Shown in pieces: positions 1 to 10,342 of a DNA stretch of 64,000 bases; positions within the stretch are counted from its first letter, which is position 1; every line of letters begins with the position of its first letter. The position numbers and the translations under genes were made by a program. The notes beneath the pieces are model-generated. The model saw nothing but the letters and a program-made list of their open reading frames with translations, was not told the origin of the DNA and did no database searches. Origin of the DNA: Neocallimastix lanati (nom. inval.) (Eukaryota; Neocallimastigomycota; Neocallimastigomycetes; Neocallimastigales; Neocallimastigaceae); contig JACVTC010000002.1 in assembly GCA_016946835.1 (NCBI GenBank), forward strand, positions 1,849,501 through 1,913,500, read 5' to 3'.

Positions 1-765
1 GGATTCCATCTTAACTCTCGAAATATTCAAGGTGTCGCACCAGTGGATCCAACTGATAGAAGTAGCCAAGATGTTCTAGAATCCGTATCGATGAGGTCGA
101 TAAGTCCGGCCAAAGTAAGAAACTGACTAACCTGCTGTACAAGTTTTGCTATGACAATGACTTTCTTCATTGACAAGAATTCCACCAAAACAAGTGATTA
201 TCAGGGCGCTACTGTCATAAACCCGGAACCCCGGAGTTTACAACTATTGCATTATGCTTGATTTTACCAGTTTATATCCAAGTGTAATCATCACCCATAA
301 CATATGCTACACTACGATAATTAACAAGAAAGATATAAAAAAAAGTACACTCAGGATTCTTATTACACCATCGATATTGGAAATAATAAAAATTTACTAT
401 TTTACAAAAAATCATGAGGGGTATTTTACCTCGTTTAATGAAAGTATTATTAACGGAGCGTGTACGCTATAAAAATTTAATGAAAAGCGCCCAGGGTTCA
501 GATTACAGTGTATATGATAAAAAAACAGTATGCACTTAAAATCCAGGCTAACTCCATTAACGGTTGTCTCGGTTCTAAGCTATTAGAATATTTAAGTTTT
601 TTTACCTGGTGCTGAATGTACCACAGGTATGCGAAGAAATTATTTAAGCAAAGCGATTGATATCTTGAATGAAAAAACTAATTTTAGAGTGATCTTCAAA
701 GGACAATCGGGAAATAAAGGAATATTCATTAATGTTCATACCAAAACGAGACATTGGATTTAGTT
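1..765 (+). pseudogene. Family-B DNA polymerase remnant (viral or delta type)
   Basis: The plus strand holds decayed pieces of a family-B DNA polymerase. A GATVINPEP stretch near 205 precedes DFTSLYPSVI at 259-288, the usual motif A (catalytic Asp, SLYPS) with the HN.CYTT extension. A motif-B-like piece, QYALKIQANSINGCLG, lies near 529-576, followed by another related stretch to about 765. Stops and frame changes separate the pieces, so the gene is dead. The longest open piece is 254-472 (72 codons). Base composition is clearly richer in G+C than the flanking DNA. The motif context resembles the delta/nucleocytoplasmic-large-DNA-virus branch of polymerase B. The neighbouring RNA-polymerase-like fragment favours a viral source over a decayed nuclear POL3, but this is inference. 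Confidence 0.72.
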
Positions 766-833
766 TTTTATTTCGACATATAAAATTGGTTAGTAATCTT
801 ATATGTTAGTAATTGTAAGTTTTGGAACCATCA

Positions 834-1600
834 TCAACAATTCTTTTTAATTGATTCAAAAGTATTTTGCTTTCTTTGATCAAAGCTTATCTCATTAGGA
901 TTGCTATAAACTAGATAATATGAACGTTCAGGATCTATATATTGATTATTAAACAAGGGATCCAGATTGGTATCAGTAACGCTGATTATATATTGATCAT
1001 TGTCATTATATGTTTCTATTTTGGTGATCCCTTTAGTTCCGGTTACTGTTACCTCTTCAAGAATAGTTTGTATGTCATTAGTATCTAAACTAACGCAATT
1101 ACTATCCACAATAAAGCTGTATTTTCATTTTCATCGTATTTTATTTTGTTTTTTTCTCTAAAATAATTATACAAAAGTTGATTTGAGTTCTCACTCAATG
1201 GAATTTCCGTTTGAATAGCTTGGCTATGTATTTCTGGCTTATATATACATAACATATCGTTCTCAACAACGTATTCGATATCATGTGCGTCTTACCAGTC
1301 TAGTGTTTTTGATGCTGGTTGAGCAAATTCGATATATAAATATTCTCCTAATCCTTGGTAGCTTTCCACAAATGCAATGTGCTGTTAGTTTGTTCTAGAT
1401 ATTCTTTCAAAATCTTGAATATAACTAAGGGATGGATTTTTATAGCAATGTAAATCCATCATAAGCAATATCTACGACTAATTCATTCAAGTTTATATGG
1501 AAAAAAGAGTTTATCATTATGGCATAATCTTTTCTATCATAATTCCCGGGTTTTATATATAAGCTAACAGTATCTAATTCCATTCGGTTGTGAATTATAA
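834..1600 (-). pseudogene. RNA polymerase largest-subunit-like (RPB1) remnant
   Basis: The longest minus-strand open piece is 834-1109 (91 codons). It contains VTVTGTKGITKIETYN followed by NNQYIDPERSYYLVYSNPNE. This order resembles the C-terminal part of multisubunit RNA polymerase largest subunits, where a G-I-..-I-x-V segment precedes an aspartate/proline-rich D-x-x-R-x-Y-S-N stretch. Upstream (to about 1600) further minus-strand coding-like text continues but is broken by stops and frame changes. It is probably one decayed gene or two adjacent ones. The similarity is short and the assignment is moderate. The opposite-strand polymerase-B remnant next door makes an integrated large-DNA-virus fragment the simplest reading. 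Confidence 0.4.
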
Positions 1601-2200
1601 TTATATGGATTGAAATTAAAATTAATTAAAAGTATAGAAAATAAAATTTTATTTTTAAAAATGTAATTATCAAATTATGTGTCTTCTACAAAATTTTATT
1701 ACAAACATTTTATATAAAAAAAAAAAATAGATGATGTTTAATGAATTATATGGTTACTATGGTTACTTTTATAATTAAAAAAATAGAAATAATAAAAAGA
1801 TGAATGTGTATAAATAAATTAGTATTAAATTAATAAATGCGTTTATAAGAAATTTGATTTAACATTAATATTTACAGGGTTTTTTTAAAAAAAAAAAAAA
1901 AAAAAAAGTATCACTAATAATTTCTACATATAATATTTTTTAATAATAATATACTAATATAAAAAAAAGATATAATGATTAAAATAAATTATAAAACTGC
2001 TGTATAATAATTATTGGAACAAATTACTCTAGTTAAGCATAATTTCTTTAAAGAGAACCAGTTGATCGAACCAAGAATGGTGTTTTTAGAATAATTACTA
2101 GGAAATGATTTGGTTATTAAACAAAAAAAAAAAAAAAAAAAAAAAAAGTATCCTTTTCCTTTTTAATAATTTAAATCAATAATAATAATATCTTCAATCT
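1601..2200. other. A+T-rich spacer
   Basis: No coding signal is visible. The stretch holds several poly(A) runs (near 1720, 1890 and 2120) and marks the sharp return from the G+C-richer remnant region to the background composition. Confidence 0.6.
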
Positions 2201-2209
2201 CTTCCATCA

Positions 2210-2560
2210 AGAATTTCAGGAAACAGGTAATGGTAATCAATGATGCTAGATAGTCATGTAAAGTAGCACTTCCCAATTATAAATATTTTCAGAAAAGAAT
2301 GGATCACACTAAATCATCCATCTATTCTTCTTGGAGACTTTAACATGTGTACCACTGATTTACAAGATTTACAAGATAAATTAACGGACTAGTGGCCTTA
2401 GTAACTGGTTTATTCTTCCAATTAATAATTCACCCATTTCATGAACTAGAAATAGATATTCATTAGATATTGATCATGCCTTAGGCAACTCTAAGTATGC
2501 TGAATAAAATATCAAGCCGCTTATTTTTTTTTGACTATCCTTTTCTATCTGATCACCAGT
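2210..2560 (+). mobile_element. LINE endonuclease-domain fragment
   Basis: Plus-strand text from about 2305 reads NHPSILLGDFNMCTTDLQD, the GDFN motif of apurinic-type (EEP) endonucleases of non-LTR retrotransposons. A second frame gives TRNRYSLDIDHALGNSKYAE near 2445-2505, the usual S-x-IDH-x-L segment, and FLSDHQ near 2540 matches the SDH motif. The pieces are in the right order but separated by stops and at least one frameshift, so the copy is dead. It abuts a LINE C-terminal fragment that lies in the opposite orientation. Confidence 0.7.
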
Positions 2561-2574
2561 TAAATCAGAAATAA

Positions 2575-3045
2575 TAAAATAAAGAAGTTAACATCTTTAA
2601 AATAGATAGTGTGGTAATCCATTAAATTTTCTCCCCCCCCCCTGAACTACAAAAAAAGATCATCAAAAATTGAATTATTTACCATAGGTTCTATTTTTCG
2701 GAACTGTGCTATTAGTAAATGTGTTAATTGATGAGAATTAACAGGCACTACTAATTGCACTATTCCTTTATCATATTTGTACGATGTTGGTACTCTTAGT
2801 AATGAAAATGCTTTTTTTTTTTTTTTTTTGCTAAATCTCTCAAAAAGTAACTCAAGTGAGCTATTGATGATCGGCATTGTATTTAGCATGATATACTGCA
2901 ATCCTCACAATATACGGAACAGTAGACCTCTATGAACTTCTTAGGAGTTGTTCACTTAAATGTCCCCGTTCCTACAGTATCGAATTGTAACTCATAAAAG
3001 AAGGAACATGTATATTTAATGATTGATATAATCTTCAAAATTTTA
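2575..3045 (-). mobile_element. LINE ORF2 C-terminal fragment (copy 1)
   Basis: Minus-strand text contains MPIINSSLELLFERFSKKK, which parallels MPIISSSFELLFDRYCKI of the better-preserved LINE at 29.5-31.1 kb. Both ends also match that copy as DNA: the segment near 2585-2635 resembles 29703-29750, and the segment near 3008-3040 (ending in gattgatataatcttcaaaa) resembles 30070-30100. This copy is more decayed. It carries a poly(A) expansion at 2812-2830 that reads as poly-Lys on the minus strand, a run of C at 2632-2642, and several stops. Confidence 0.6.
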
Positions 3046-4230
3046 TTATTATTATTATAAAATAAAAAATAAAATACATGAAATGAAATATTATAAAAGT
3101 GCGTTATCATTTCTACATCGGATTAAAATTACTAATAATAAAAAAAAAAAATTTTTTTTTTTTTTCGTTTTTTTTTTTTTTTTTTTTTTTTTAGATAGGG
3201 AAGAGAATCAAAAAATGAATTATGAAACTTTTATAAAAATAAATTTATAATGTGAATTCTATTATAATTTCCTAGCTTTATAAAAAAAAAAAAAAAAAAG
3301 CAGTATAATTATAAAGTATTTCACAAGAAAAATTATCCAGATGTTGTAGGACTATTTCCTATGAATACACATGTTACTAACCTACCATAGATACGTACTC
3401 AAAGTACCACTATGAGTTTTCACAAGTACTACAATAACTTGTTATAGGGATTTAAAACTTGAGTTCGCTATTATTAAAATAGTTACCCCAAACAAATTTA
3501 CCATAGTATATCACTAGAAAATTTAAACCTTTTATAAAATAAAAGGCTTGCAATGAAAAAAAAAAAAAAAAAATTCCAAATTAGAAATTTTATTATTTCT
3601 ATTTTTTTTGTTTTCTTTCATCACTTTTATATTCTTCTAATTTTCAACAATTATTATTAATCAAAAAACTCCAATAAAATATTAATACAAATAAATCTTC
3701 TTTTTTTTTATTCTTTTATTTTTTTTATTGTTTAAAACTTTATTAAATTATATTAATTAAAAAATTACTAATAATAAAAAAATAATTCTTTTCATCTTTT
3801 ATATATTCTTCTAATTTTCAACAATTATTATTAATAATAACACTTTAATAAAAAATTAATACAAATAAATCTCTTTTTTTTTATTTTTTAAAACTTTATT
3901 AAATTATATTAATTAAAAATTACTAATAATGAATAAAAAAAATTTTCTTTTTCATTATTTATATAATTTTATTAGATATTATATAAATTAAAAATTAATA
4001 ACAATAAAAAAAAAACTTTTTCTTTATATATATATTTCTTAAATCTTTTTTACATTTATATCTTTTTTTTCTTTCTATCTTTTAAATATACAATAATTTT
4101 TTAAAATTATCAATAGTAATATTTCTCAAATTCATAAATAAATAAAATTTTAAATGTAAAATTTCATACAATATTATATATTAAAATATATTAATATATA
4201 TATATAACTTTATCATTATGAAATATTAAT
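3046..4230. other. Spacer with a short LINE 3' end and poly(T) tracts
   Basis: At about 3170-3220 a long poly(T) is followed by tagatagggaagagaat, nearly identical to the poly(T)/tagacagggaagagaat junction at 29480-29515. It is therefore another minus-oriented LINE 3' end, truncated within tens of bases. About 3310-3535 is less A+T-rich and includes a short open reading (YPDVVGLFPMN) that I cannot assign. From 3540 to 4230 I see only A+T-rich sequence, which would hold the 3' UTR of the gene ending at 4231. Confidence 0.5.
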
Positions 4231-6471
4231 TTAAGCATAAATGTTTGAACATTTTTGATTAATAGCGGCACATTCAGCAGCTAAACTTTCAGTATAAGGC
4301 TTAGCCCAACAAGCTTGAAGATCGGCGTAACATTGTTGAGACTTCTTATTTTTACAGTCCCAGTCATCAGCAGCACATCCTGAATAATCACCAGCAGAAG
4401 TGTTTTGGTTATTGTTTTGGTTATTGTTTTGGTTATTTTGTCCATTGTTTGGAAGAGATTTTGTTGTTGGTTGACTTTGATTTTGGTTTGGGAGAGTCTT
4501 AGCTGGTTGGTTTTGATTTTGGTTTTGGTTTGGAAGAGTCTTAGCTGGTTGGTTTTGATTTTGGTTTTGGTTTGGAAGAGTCTTAGCTGGTTGGTTTTGG
4601 TTTGGAAGAGTCTTGGCAGCAGTTGGTTGAGCGTTTGGAAGAGTCTTAGCTGGTTGGTTTTGGTTTTGGTTTTGATTTGGAAGAGTCTTAGCAGCAGTTG
4701 GTTGAGCGTTTGGAAGAGTCTTAGCTGGTTGGTTTTGGTTTTGATTTGGAAGAGTCTTAGTTGGTTGATTTTGGTTTTGGTTTGGAAGAGTCTTAGCAGC
4801 AGTTGGTTGTGCGTTTGGAAGAGTCTTAGCTGGTTGGTTTTGGTTTTGGTTTTGATTTGGAAGAGTCTTAGTTGGTTGATTTTGGTTTTGGTTTTGGTTT
4901 GGAAGAGTCTTAGCAGCAGTTGGTTGTGCGTTTGGAAGAGTCTTAGCTGGTTGGTTTTGGTTTGGAAGAGTCTTAGCTGGTTGATTTTGGTTTTGGTTTT
5001 GGTTTGGAAGAGTCTTAGCAGCAGTTGGTTGTGCGTTTGGAAGAGTCTTAGCTGGTTGGTTTTGGTTTGGAAGAGTCTTAGCAGCAGTTGGTTGAGCGTT
5101 TGGAAGAGTCTTAGCTGGTTGGTTTTGGTTTTGGTTTGGAAGAGTCTTAGTTGGTTGGTTTTGGTTTTGATTTTGGTTTGGAAGAGTCTTAGCTGGTTGG
5201 TTTTGGTTTGGAAGAGTTTTAGCTGGTTGATTTTGGTTTTGGTTTTGATTTGGAAGAGTCTTAGCAGCAGTTGGTTGAGCGTTTGGAAGAGTCTTAGCTG
5301 GTTGATTTTGGTTTGGAAGAGTTTTAGCTGGTTGATTTTGGTTTTGGTTTTGATTTGGAAGAGTCTTAGCAGCAGTTGGTTGAGCGTTTGGAAGAGTCTT
5401 AGCTGGTTGATTTTGGTTTTGATTTTGGTTTGGAAGAGTCTTAGTTGGTTGATTTTGGTTTTGGTTTGGAAGAGTCTTAGCTGGTTGGTTTTGGTTTTGA
5501 TTTTGGTTTGGAAGAGTCTTTACTGCATTATTAGAAGCTGCGTTTGGAAGAGTCTTAGCAGCAGTTGGTTGTGCGTTTGGAAGAGTCTTAGCTGGTTGGT
5601 TTTGGTTTTGATTTTGGTTTGGAAGAGTCTTAGTTGGTTGATTTTGGTTTTGGTTTTGATTTGGAAGAGTCTTAGCAGCAGTTGGTTGAGCGTTTGGAAG
5701 AGTCTTAGCTGGTTGGTTTTGGTTTTGGTTTTGATTTGGAAGAGTCTTAGCAGCAGTTGGTTGAGCGTTTGGAAGAGTCTTAGCTGGTTGGTTTTGGTTT
5801 TGATTTTGGTTTGGAAGAGTCTTAGTTGGTTGATTTTGGTTTTGATTTTGGTTTGGAAGAGTCTTAGCTGGTTGGTTTTGGTTTGGAAGAGTCTTAGTTG
5901 GTTGATTTTGGTTTTGGTTTTGGTTTGGAAGAGTCTTAGCAGCAGTTGGTTGGGCATTTGGAAGAGTCTTAGCTGGTTGGTTTTGGTTTGGAAGAGTCTT
6001 AGCTGGTTGATTTTGGTTTTGGTTTTGGTTTGGAAGAGTCTTAGCTGGTTGATTTTGGTTTTGATTTGGAAGAGTCTTAGCTGGTTGACTTTGGTTTTGA
6101 TTTGGAAGAGTCTTAGCTGGTTGACTTTGGTTTTGATTTGGAAGAGTCTTAGCTGGTTGATTTTGGTTTTGGTTTTGGTTTGGAAGAGTCTTAGCTGGTT
6201 GACTTTGGTTTTGATTTTGGTTTTGGTTTTGATTTTGTGGTTGAGAATTAGAAGACCAAATTTCAGAACATAATTGATTTAATTCATTACAATTTTGACC
6301 ACCAGAACTCCAGCATTCAGTAGCCTTTTGTTGACAAGCATTAGATTGTTCTTGTTTACAATTCCAATCTTCTGGACCACATATAAGATATGGATTTTCA
6401 GCTCTCTTTTCAAAAACTGGGAGAGCAGAAACAAGACTAACAGTAGCTAATAATATTAAATTAAACTTCAT
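4231..6471 (-). CDS. Secreted NQ/PAKTLP-repeat protein with paired six-Cys domains
   Basis: Single-exon gene of 746 residues; no homologue family recognised. Residues 1-17 form a signal peptide (hydrophobic, ending SALP), followed by EKR at 21-23, a likely Kex2-type cleavage site. A cysteine domain follows with Cys at 31, 38, 46, 53, 61 and 68. The C-terminus carries the same layout with Cys at 699, 706, 714, 721, 734 and 741. Both read C-x6-C-x7-C-x6-C-W-x(6 or 11)-C-x6-C-S-x-I-[WY], with a shared DW before the second Cys. Between them are about 47 units ending KTLP, in three main forms: (NQ)n-PAKTLP, (NQ)n-PTKTLP and NAQPTAAKTLP, plus one degenerate unit near the middle (NAASNNAVKTLP). The start is the only ATG before the signal peptide. 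It is likely a cell-wall or extracellular-matrix protein whose ends are disulphide-folded and whose middle is a flexible, Thr-bearing spacer. The function is unknown. Confidence 0.9.
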   Translation of the reverse strand: MKFNLILLATVSLVSALPVFEKRAENPYLICGPEDWNCKQEQSNACQQKATECWSSGGQNCNELNQLCSEIWSSNSQPQNQNQNQNQNQSQPAKTLPNQNQNQNQPAKTLPNQNQSQPAKTLPNQNQSQPAKTLPNQNQNQPAKTLPNQNQNQNQPAKTLPNQNQPAKTLPNAQPTAAKTLPNQNQNQNQPTKTLPNQNQPAKTLPNQNQNQNQPTKTLPNQNQNQNQPAKTLPNAQPTAAKTLPNQNQNQNQPAKTLPNAQPTAAKTLPNQNQNQNQPTKTLPNQNQNQNQPAKTLPNAQPTAAKTLPNAASNNAVKTLPNQNQNQNQPAKTLPNQNQNQPTKTLPNQNQNQNQPAKTLPNAQPTAAKTLPNQNQNQNQPAKTLPNQNQPAKTLPNAQPTAAKTLPNQNQNQNQPAKTLPNQNQPAKTLPNQNQNQNQPTKTLPNQNQNQPAKTLPNAQPTAAKTLPNQNQPAKTLPNAQPTAAKTLPNQNQNQNQPAKTLPNQNQPAKTLPNAQPTAAKTLPNQNQNQNQPTKTLPNQNQNQNQPAKTLPNAQPTAAKTLPNQNQNQPTKTLPNQNQNQPAKTLPNAQPTAAKTLPNQNQNQNQPAKTLPNAQPTAAKTLPNQNQPAKTLPNQNQNQNQPAKTLPNQNQNQNQPAKTLPNQNQSQPTTKSLPNNGQNNQNNNQNNNQNTSAGDYSGCAADDWDCKNKKSQQCYADLQACWAKPYTESLAAECAAINQKCSNIYA
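4455..6235 (-). repeat. Coding minisatellite of the NQ/PAKTLP protein
   Basis: Units of about 30-42 bp in coding frame: a CCAAA/CCAAAA (NQ) run, then codons for P-A-K-T-L-P. A second 33-bp unit type encodes NAQPTAAKTLP. Higher-order blocks of the unit types recur, suggesting expansion by unequal exchange or slippage. The region is strand-biased (T/G on the plus strand), which keeps a spurious antisense frame open for over 600 codons. Confidence 0.92.
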
Positions 6472-7329
6472 CTAAATGATAATAATAATATATAAAATTA
6501 TTAGATATAAATATAAAATAAAAATATTAAAGATTACTTTTAATTTATTATCTTTTTATATTATTAATATTTGTAAAAACTACAATTATTTTATAAATAA
6601 ATAATTATTACACATACTTTTGTTTAATATTTCTAAAGATAATACAAAAATTATATATATATATTAATATTTATATAGGTGTTTATATATTGGAGTTTAA
6701 AATATTCCTGATTTTAAACAAAATAAAATTATTACTTATAATTTTTTTTATTTTTAATAATATTTATACAAATTTTTTTATTATTAATTTCTTTTTTAAT
6801 ATTTTAAATTTCTTCCAGAGAATATTAATATTAAAAAAAAAATTTTTTTTGGTAAAAACAAAAATTTTACAATAAAAATACAAATTAATTATTTATAAAT
6901 TATTATAAACTATTTATAAAATTAAAAATAAGATGAATATTTTAAATTGAAAGTAAAATGAAACCTTTTTATACTTTTTTTTTTTTTTTTTTTTACTTAT
7001 TTTATAAATACATATTTAAAGTTTAATTATATATTAATTTAATAAAAAGTTTAATAATAATAATAAAAGTGATTTTTATAATTAAATTTTAGGTAGTACG
7101 AAATTTTTATTAAATTTTTTTTTATAAATACAATTATTTATACATTATTTATAAATAATATATTATTTAAATAGATTAATTTATCAATTAAATCAGAAAT
7201 GATGAATATATTAACATGATTTATTAAATTATTTTTATATATATATCCTTTATATATTTCAATTAAAATAAAAATCATTAATTTTAATATGGTCATATAT
7301 TTTTAACGGCTTAAATAATAATTTAATTT

Positions 7330-7437
7330 AATAAAAAAAATTAAAAATAATAAATAAAAAAAAATTAAAAATAATAAATAAAAAAAAATTAAAAATAATA
7401 AATAAAAAAAATTAAAAATAATAAATAAAAAAAAAAA
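7330..7437. repeat. About 26-bp tandem repeat
   Basis: Four near-identical units of the form aaaaaaaattaaaaataata, each followed by a short aaataa link. They differ only in poly(A) length. Purely A/T and non-coding. Confidence 0.75.
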
Positions 7438-9635
7438 AATTCAATATATACAATTATTAATAAAATAATCATTTTTTATAACATATTCAATTATTAATAA
7501 AATATTCATTCTTCTATAGTATAAAAGGAAAAAATAATAAAATAATTATACTCAAAAAAATCTTTAAGGATATAATAAAAATAAGAAATGTTTTATTTTA
7601 TTAATTATTTATTTTTCTTAAAGAGTCAATGATCATCCCAAATTTTTATTGTATTAATATTTATTTACTATTTTTTTTTTTTTTTTAAAGAGTTTAAGAT
7701 TATTCCCAAAATTTTATCATATTAATATTTAATCATTTATTTTTCTTATTCCCAAAATTTTATTGTATTAATATTTACATATCTTTATCGTATTTTTTTG
7801 TATTGTTTAAATAAATTTATTTTTTGATAAAATATATATATCCAAATATAGTTTATTAATTAATAATTATATAATTATATTGCTTTTTTATTTATTGATT
7901 TATTTTTATATTAAATATACATCATTCATTATTCATAAATATATTATTCATAAATATTTATATTATTCATAAATTAAAATATATTAAAAAAATAATATAA
8001 TTTTTTTGATTACACTAAAATATATAGTATACATATATTAAATAAATATAGAATAATTTAATATATATAGATTGCAATAATTTATATATAATTAAAATTT
8101 TTTAAAATTAAATATTTTTTTAAAAGTTATTATTCGTCTTAAAATAAATGAAAATATAACTTTAATTTTTATTGTGTAATCCGCATTTCGTTTTAACCAT
8201 AATTATCATAAATTATTATTTTTAAAATTTAAGTTTAATGTTTAATGTTTTAAATAAATAAATATTAAATTAATGTTTATATAATATATAAAGTATAATT
8301 ATTATTAAATTTGACTTTTAATCCTTTTCTTTTTGTATGAAAATATTTTAAAACACATAATATCTAAGGTTATATAATAAAATTTTGTTTAATATAAATT
8401 ATTAAAAAAATTTTATTATTTATGAAAATCTTTTTTTTTTTTATTTATTTTTTTTATATTAAATTATTAAATTATATTATTATCAATTTAAATTTATTTT
8501 TTATTATTATTTTTTAAAAAAAAAATTAAATTAATAAATAAATAAATAAATTTTATGATGACAATAGAATACCAAATAATAAAAAATTTTAAAATATTAA
8601 TTTATATGAAAAAATTCATTACAAAAAAAAATTAAAAGAAATAATAAAAGAAATTATTGGTAATAAATAATAATCAATGATATTAATAATGATAATAATA
8701 TGTGATAAATAAAAAAGAATAATAATAAATGATATTAATAATGATAATTATAATAATAATAATAATAACAAAATTCATATTATTTTTATGATATTTTAAA
8801 TAAAAAATGAATTAAATATTAATAAAGTTTTTAATATTTTTTTATCCTGTTTTTATTAAAGAACCCTTTAAAATAAATATATAAATAAATAAAACAAAAG
8901 ACAAAGGTAAAAGGTAAAAGAGAAGGAAAATAAGAAAAAGGTTAATTAATAATAAAAGAAAATCATTTTCTAAAACTTTATTAATTAATATACTTTAAAT
9001 AAAAAAGAAAAAAAAAAAAAAAAAAAAAAGCTGTCATGTAAAACAGATTTTAATATAAAGAGAAGTTGAAATAGTTTAAAACTTCAAATGATTAATAATA
9101 TTCTCCGTTTATTTCAGATTAATATAATAGAGAAAAAAAAAGTTTTTTTTTTTCTTTATTTCAAATATTTAATATCACCAATAATATTCTTTTCTTTTCC
9201 TTTTTTTTTTTAAAAAAAATAATAAAAAATAATAATTATTTTTTTATAAATATATATATTATATATTATTAGCAATAATATTATAATGGACAAGTTTTAT
9301 AAATAATAGTTATATTATTTATTAAACTGATTAAATAAATTCATTGATAAAATTTTAATTAAAGGACTTTTTATCTTTATTATTATTTATGAAATTTTTA
9401 TTATATTATGCTTATACTATATTTAATTTCAAATTTTATTATATATATATATATTTTTTTTTTTATTATTATTTGTTATTTTATTAATCATATTTTTTGT
9501 AAAATATAAAAAGTACTACTATTAAATTAACTTTTTTAAACTTTTTATATATCCCTTTTTTATCTCTTTCCGGAAAATATTAAATAGGACAATTGATAGG
9601 ATCAAATGATCATATTCAGTTTAACTACTCCTATT

Positions 9636-9775
9636 ATTATTTATTATTTAATTATTTATTATTTATTTTATTATTTATTATTTATTTTATTTATTAATTA
9701 TTTTATTATTTATTATTTATTTTATTATTTATTACTTATTATTTATTATTAATTATTAATTATTATTTAATTATT
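9636..9775. repeat. TTATTTATTATTTA degenerate tandem repeat
   Basis: An imperfect array of TTATTTA/TTATTA units running to about 9775. It is typical slippage DNA with no coding signal. Confidence 0.7.
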
Positions 9776-10160
9776 ATTTTAGAAAATATATGATGAAAAA
9801 ATAAAAAAGGAAAAAAAGGAAAAAAAAAAACAAAAAAAACAAAAAAAAAGGAAAAAAAAAAATTTTAAATAAAACTTGATTGTTTATTGAATTAATTAAA
9901 TATGTCATAATAGCAATTGCTTCTTTAAATATTTAGAAAAACTAAAATAAATATAAAATAAAATAACATAATAATACATAATAATACATAACAATACATA
10001 ACAAAAAATAAAAAGCTTTTTTTTTAAAAGATACTTATTTATTACAAAATCTTATAAGATTTAAAATTAATTATTGGTATTTTAATTTTATATAATAAAA
10101 AAAAATTTTTTTTTTTGTTATTTTAATAATCTTCCATTTTAATAATTAGAATTCATAAAC

Positions 10161-10342
10161 GATAATGATGATACTAATAATACTAATAATAATGGTATTA
10201 ATAATAATGGTATTAATAATAATAATAATGTTGTTGATGAAACTAATAATAATGGTATTAATAATAATAATAATGTTGTTGATGAAACTAATAATAATAT
10301 TATCAATAATAATAGTAATAATTTTTTTTCTTCGTTTTATTT
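10161..10342 (+). repeat. 60-bp-class repeat reading as Asn-rich peptide
   Basis: The array alternates AAT runs with GGTATT and GTTGTTGATGAAACT blocks. In one plus frame it reads DNDDTNNTNNNGINNN, then two copies of NNNNNVVDETNNNGI-like text, and stays open from about 10146 to 10345. There is no in-frame ATG, and a stop (10143-10145) lies just upstream. Repeat and frame are in phase, so it may be a relic of an Asn-rich coding exon or a chance multiple-of-three satellite. Confidence 0.5.

Larger units (their letters stand above)
6472..10150. other. A+T-rich gene desert, first part
   Basis: No exon with convincing coding text was found on either strand. The DNA is almost purely A/T, with poly(A)/poly(T) runs, AT dinucleotide stretches and short tandem repeats. 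The promoter of the repeat-protein gene should lie in 6472-7000, but no specific element can be named. Confidence 0.6.

Noticed and set aside
5520-5957. Minus-strand frame of LFQTK-type repeats
   Set aside because: Another frame of the same minisatellite.
4405-6273. A 622-codon open frame on the plus strand, opposite the secreted repeat protein
   Set aside because: It is a W/K/S/L/V-repeat shadow kept open by the coding minisatellite; the minus frame has signal peptide, Cys domains and flanking unique sequence.
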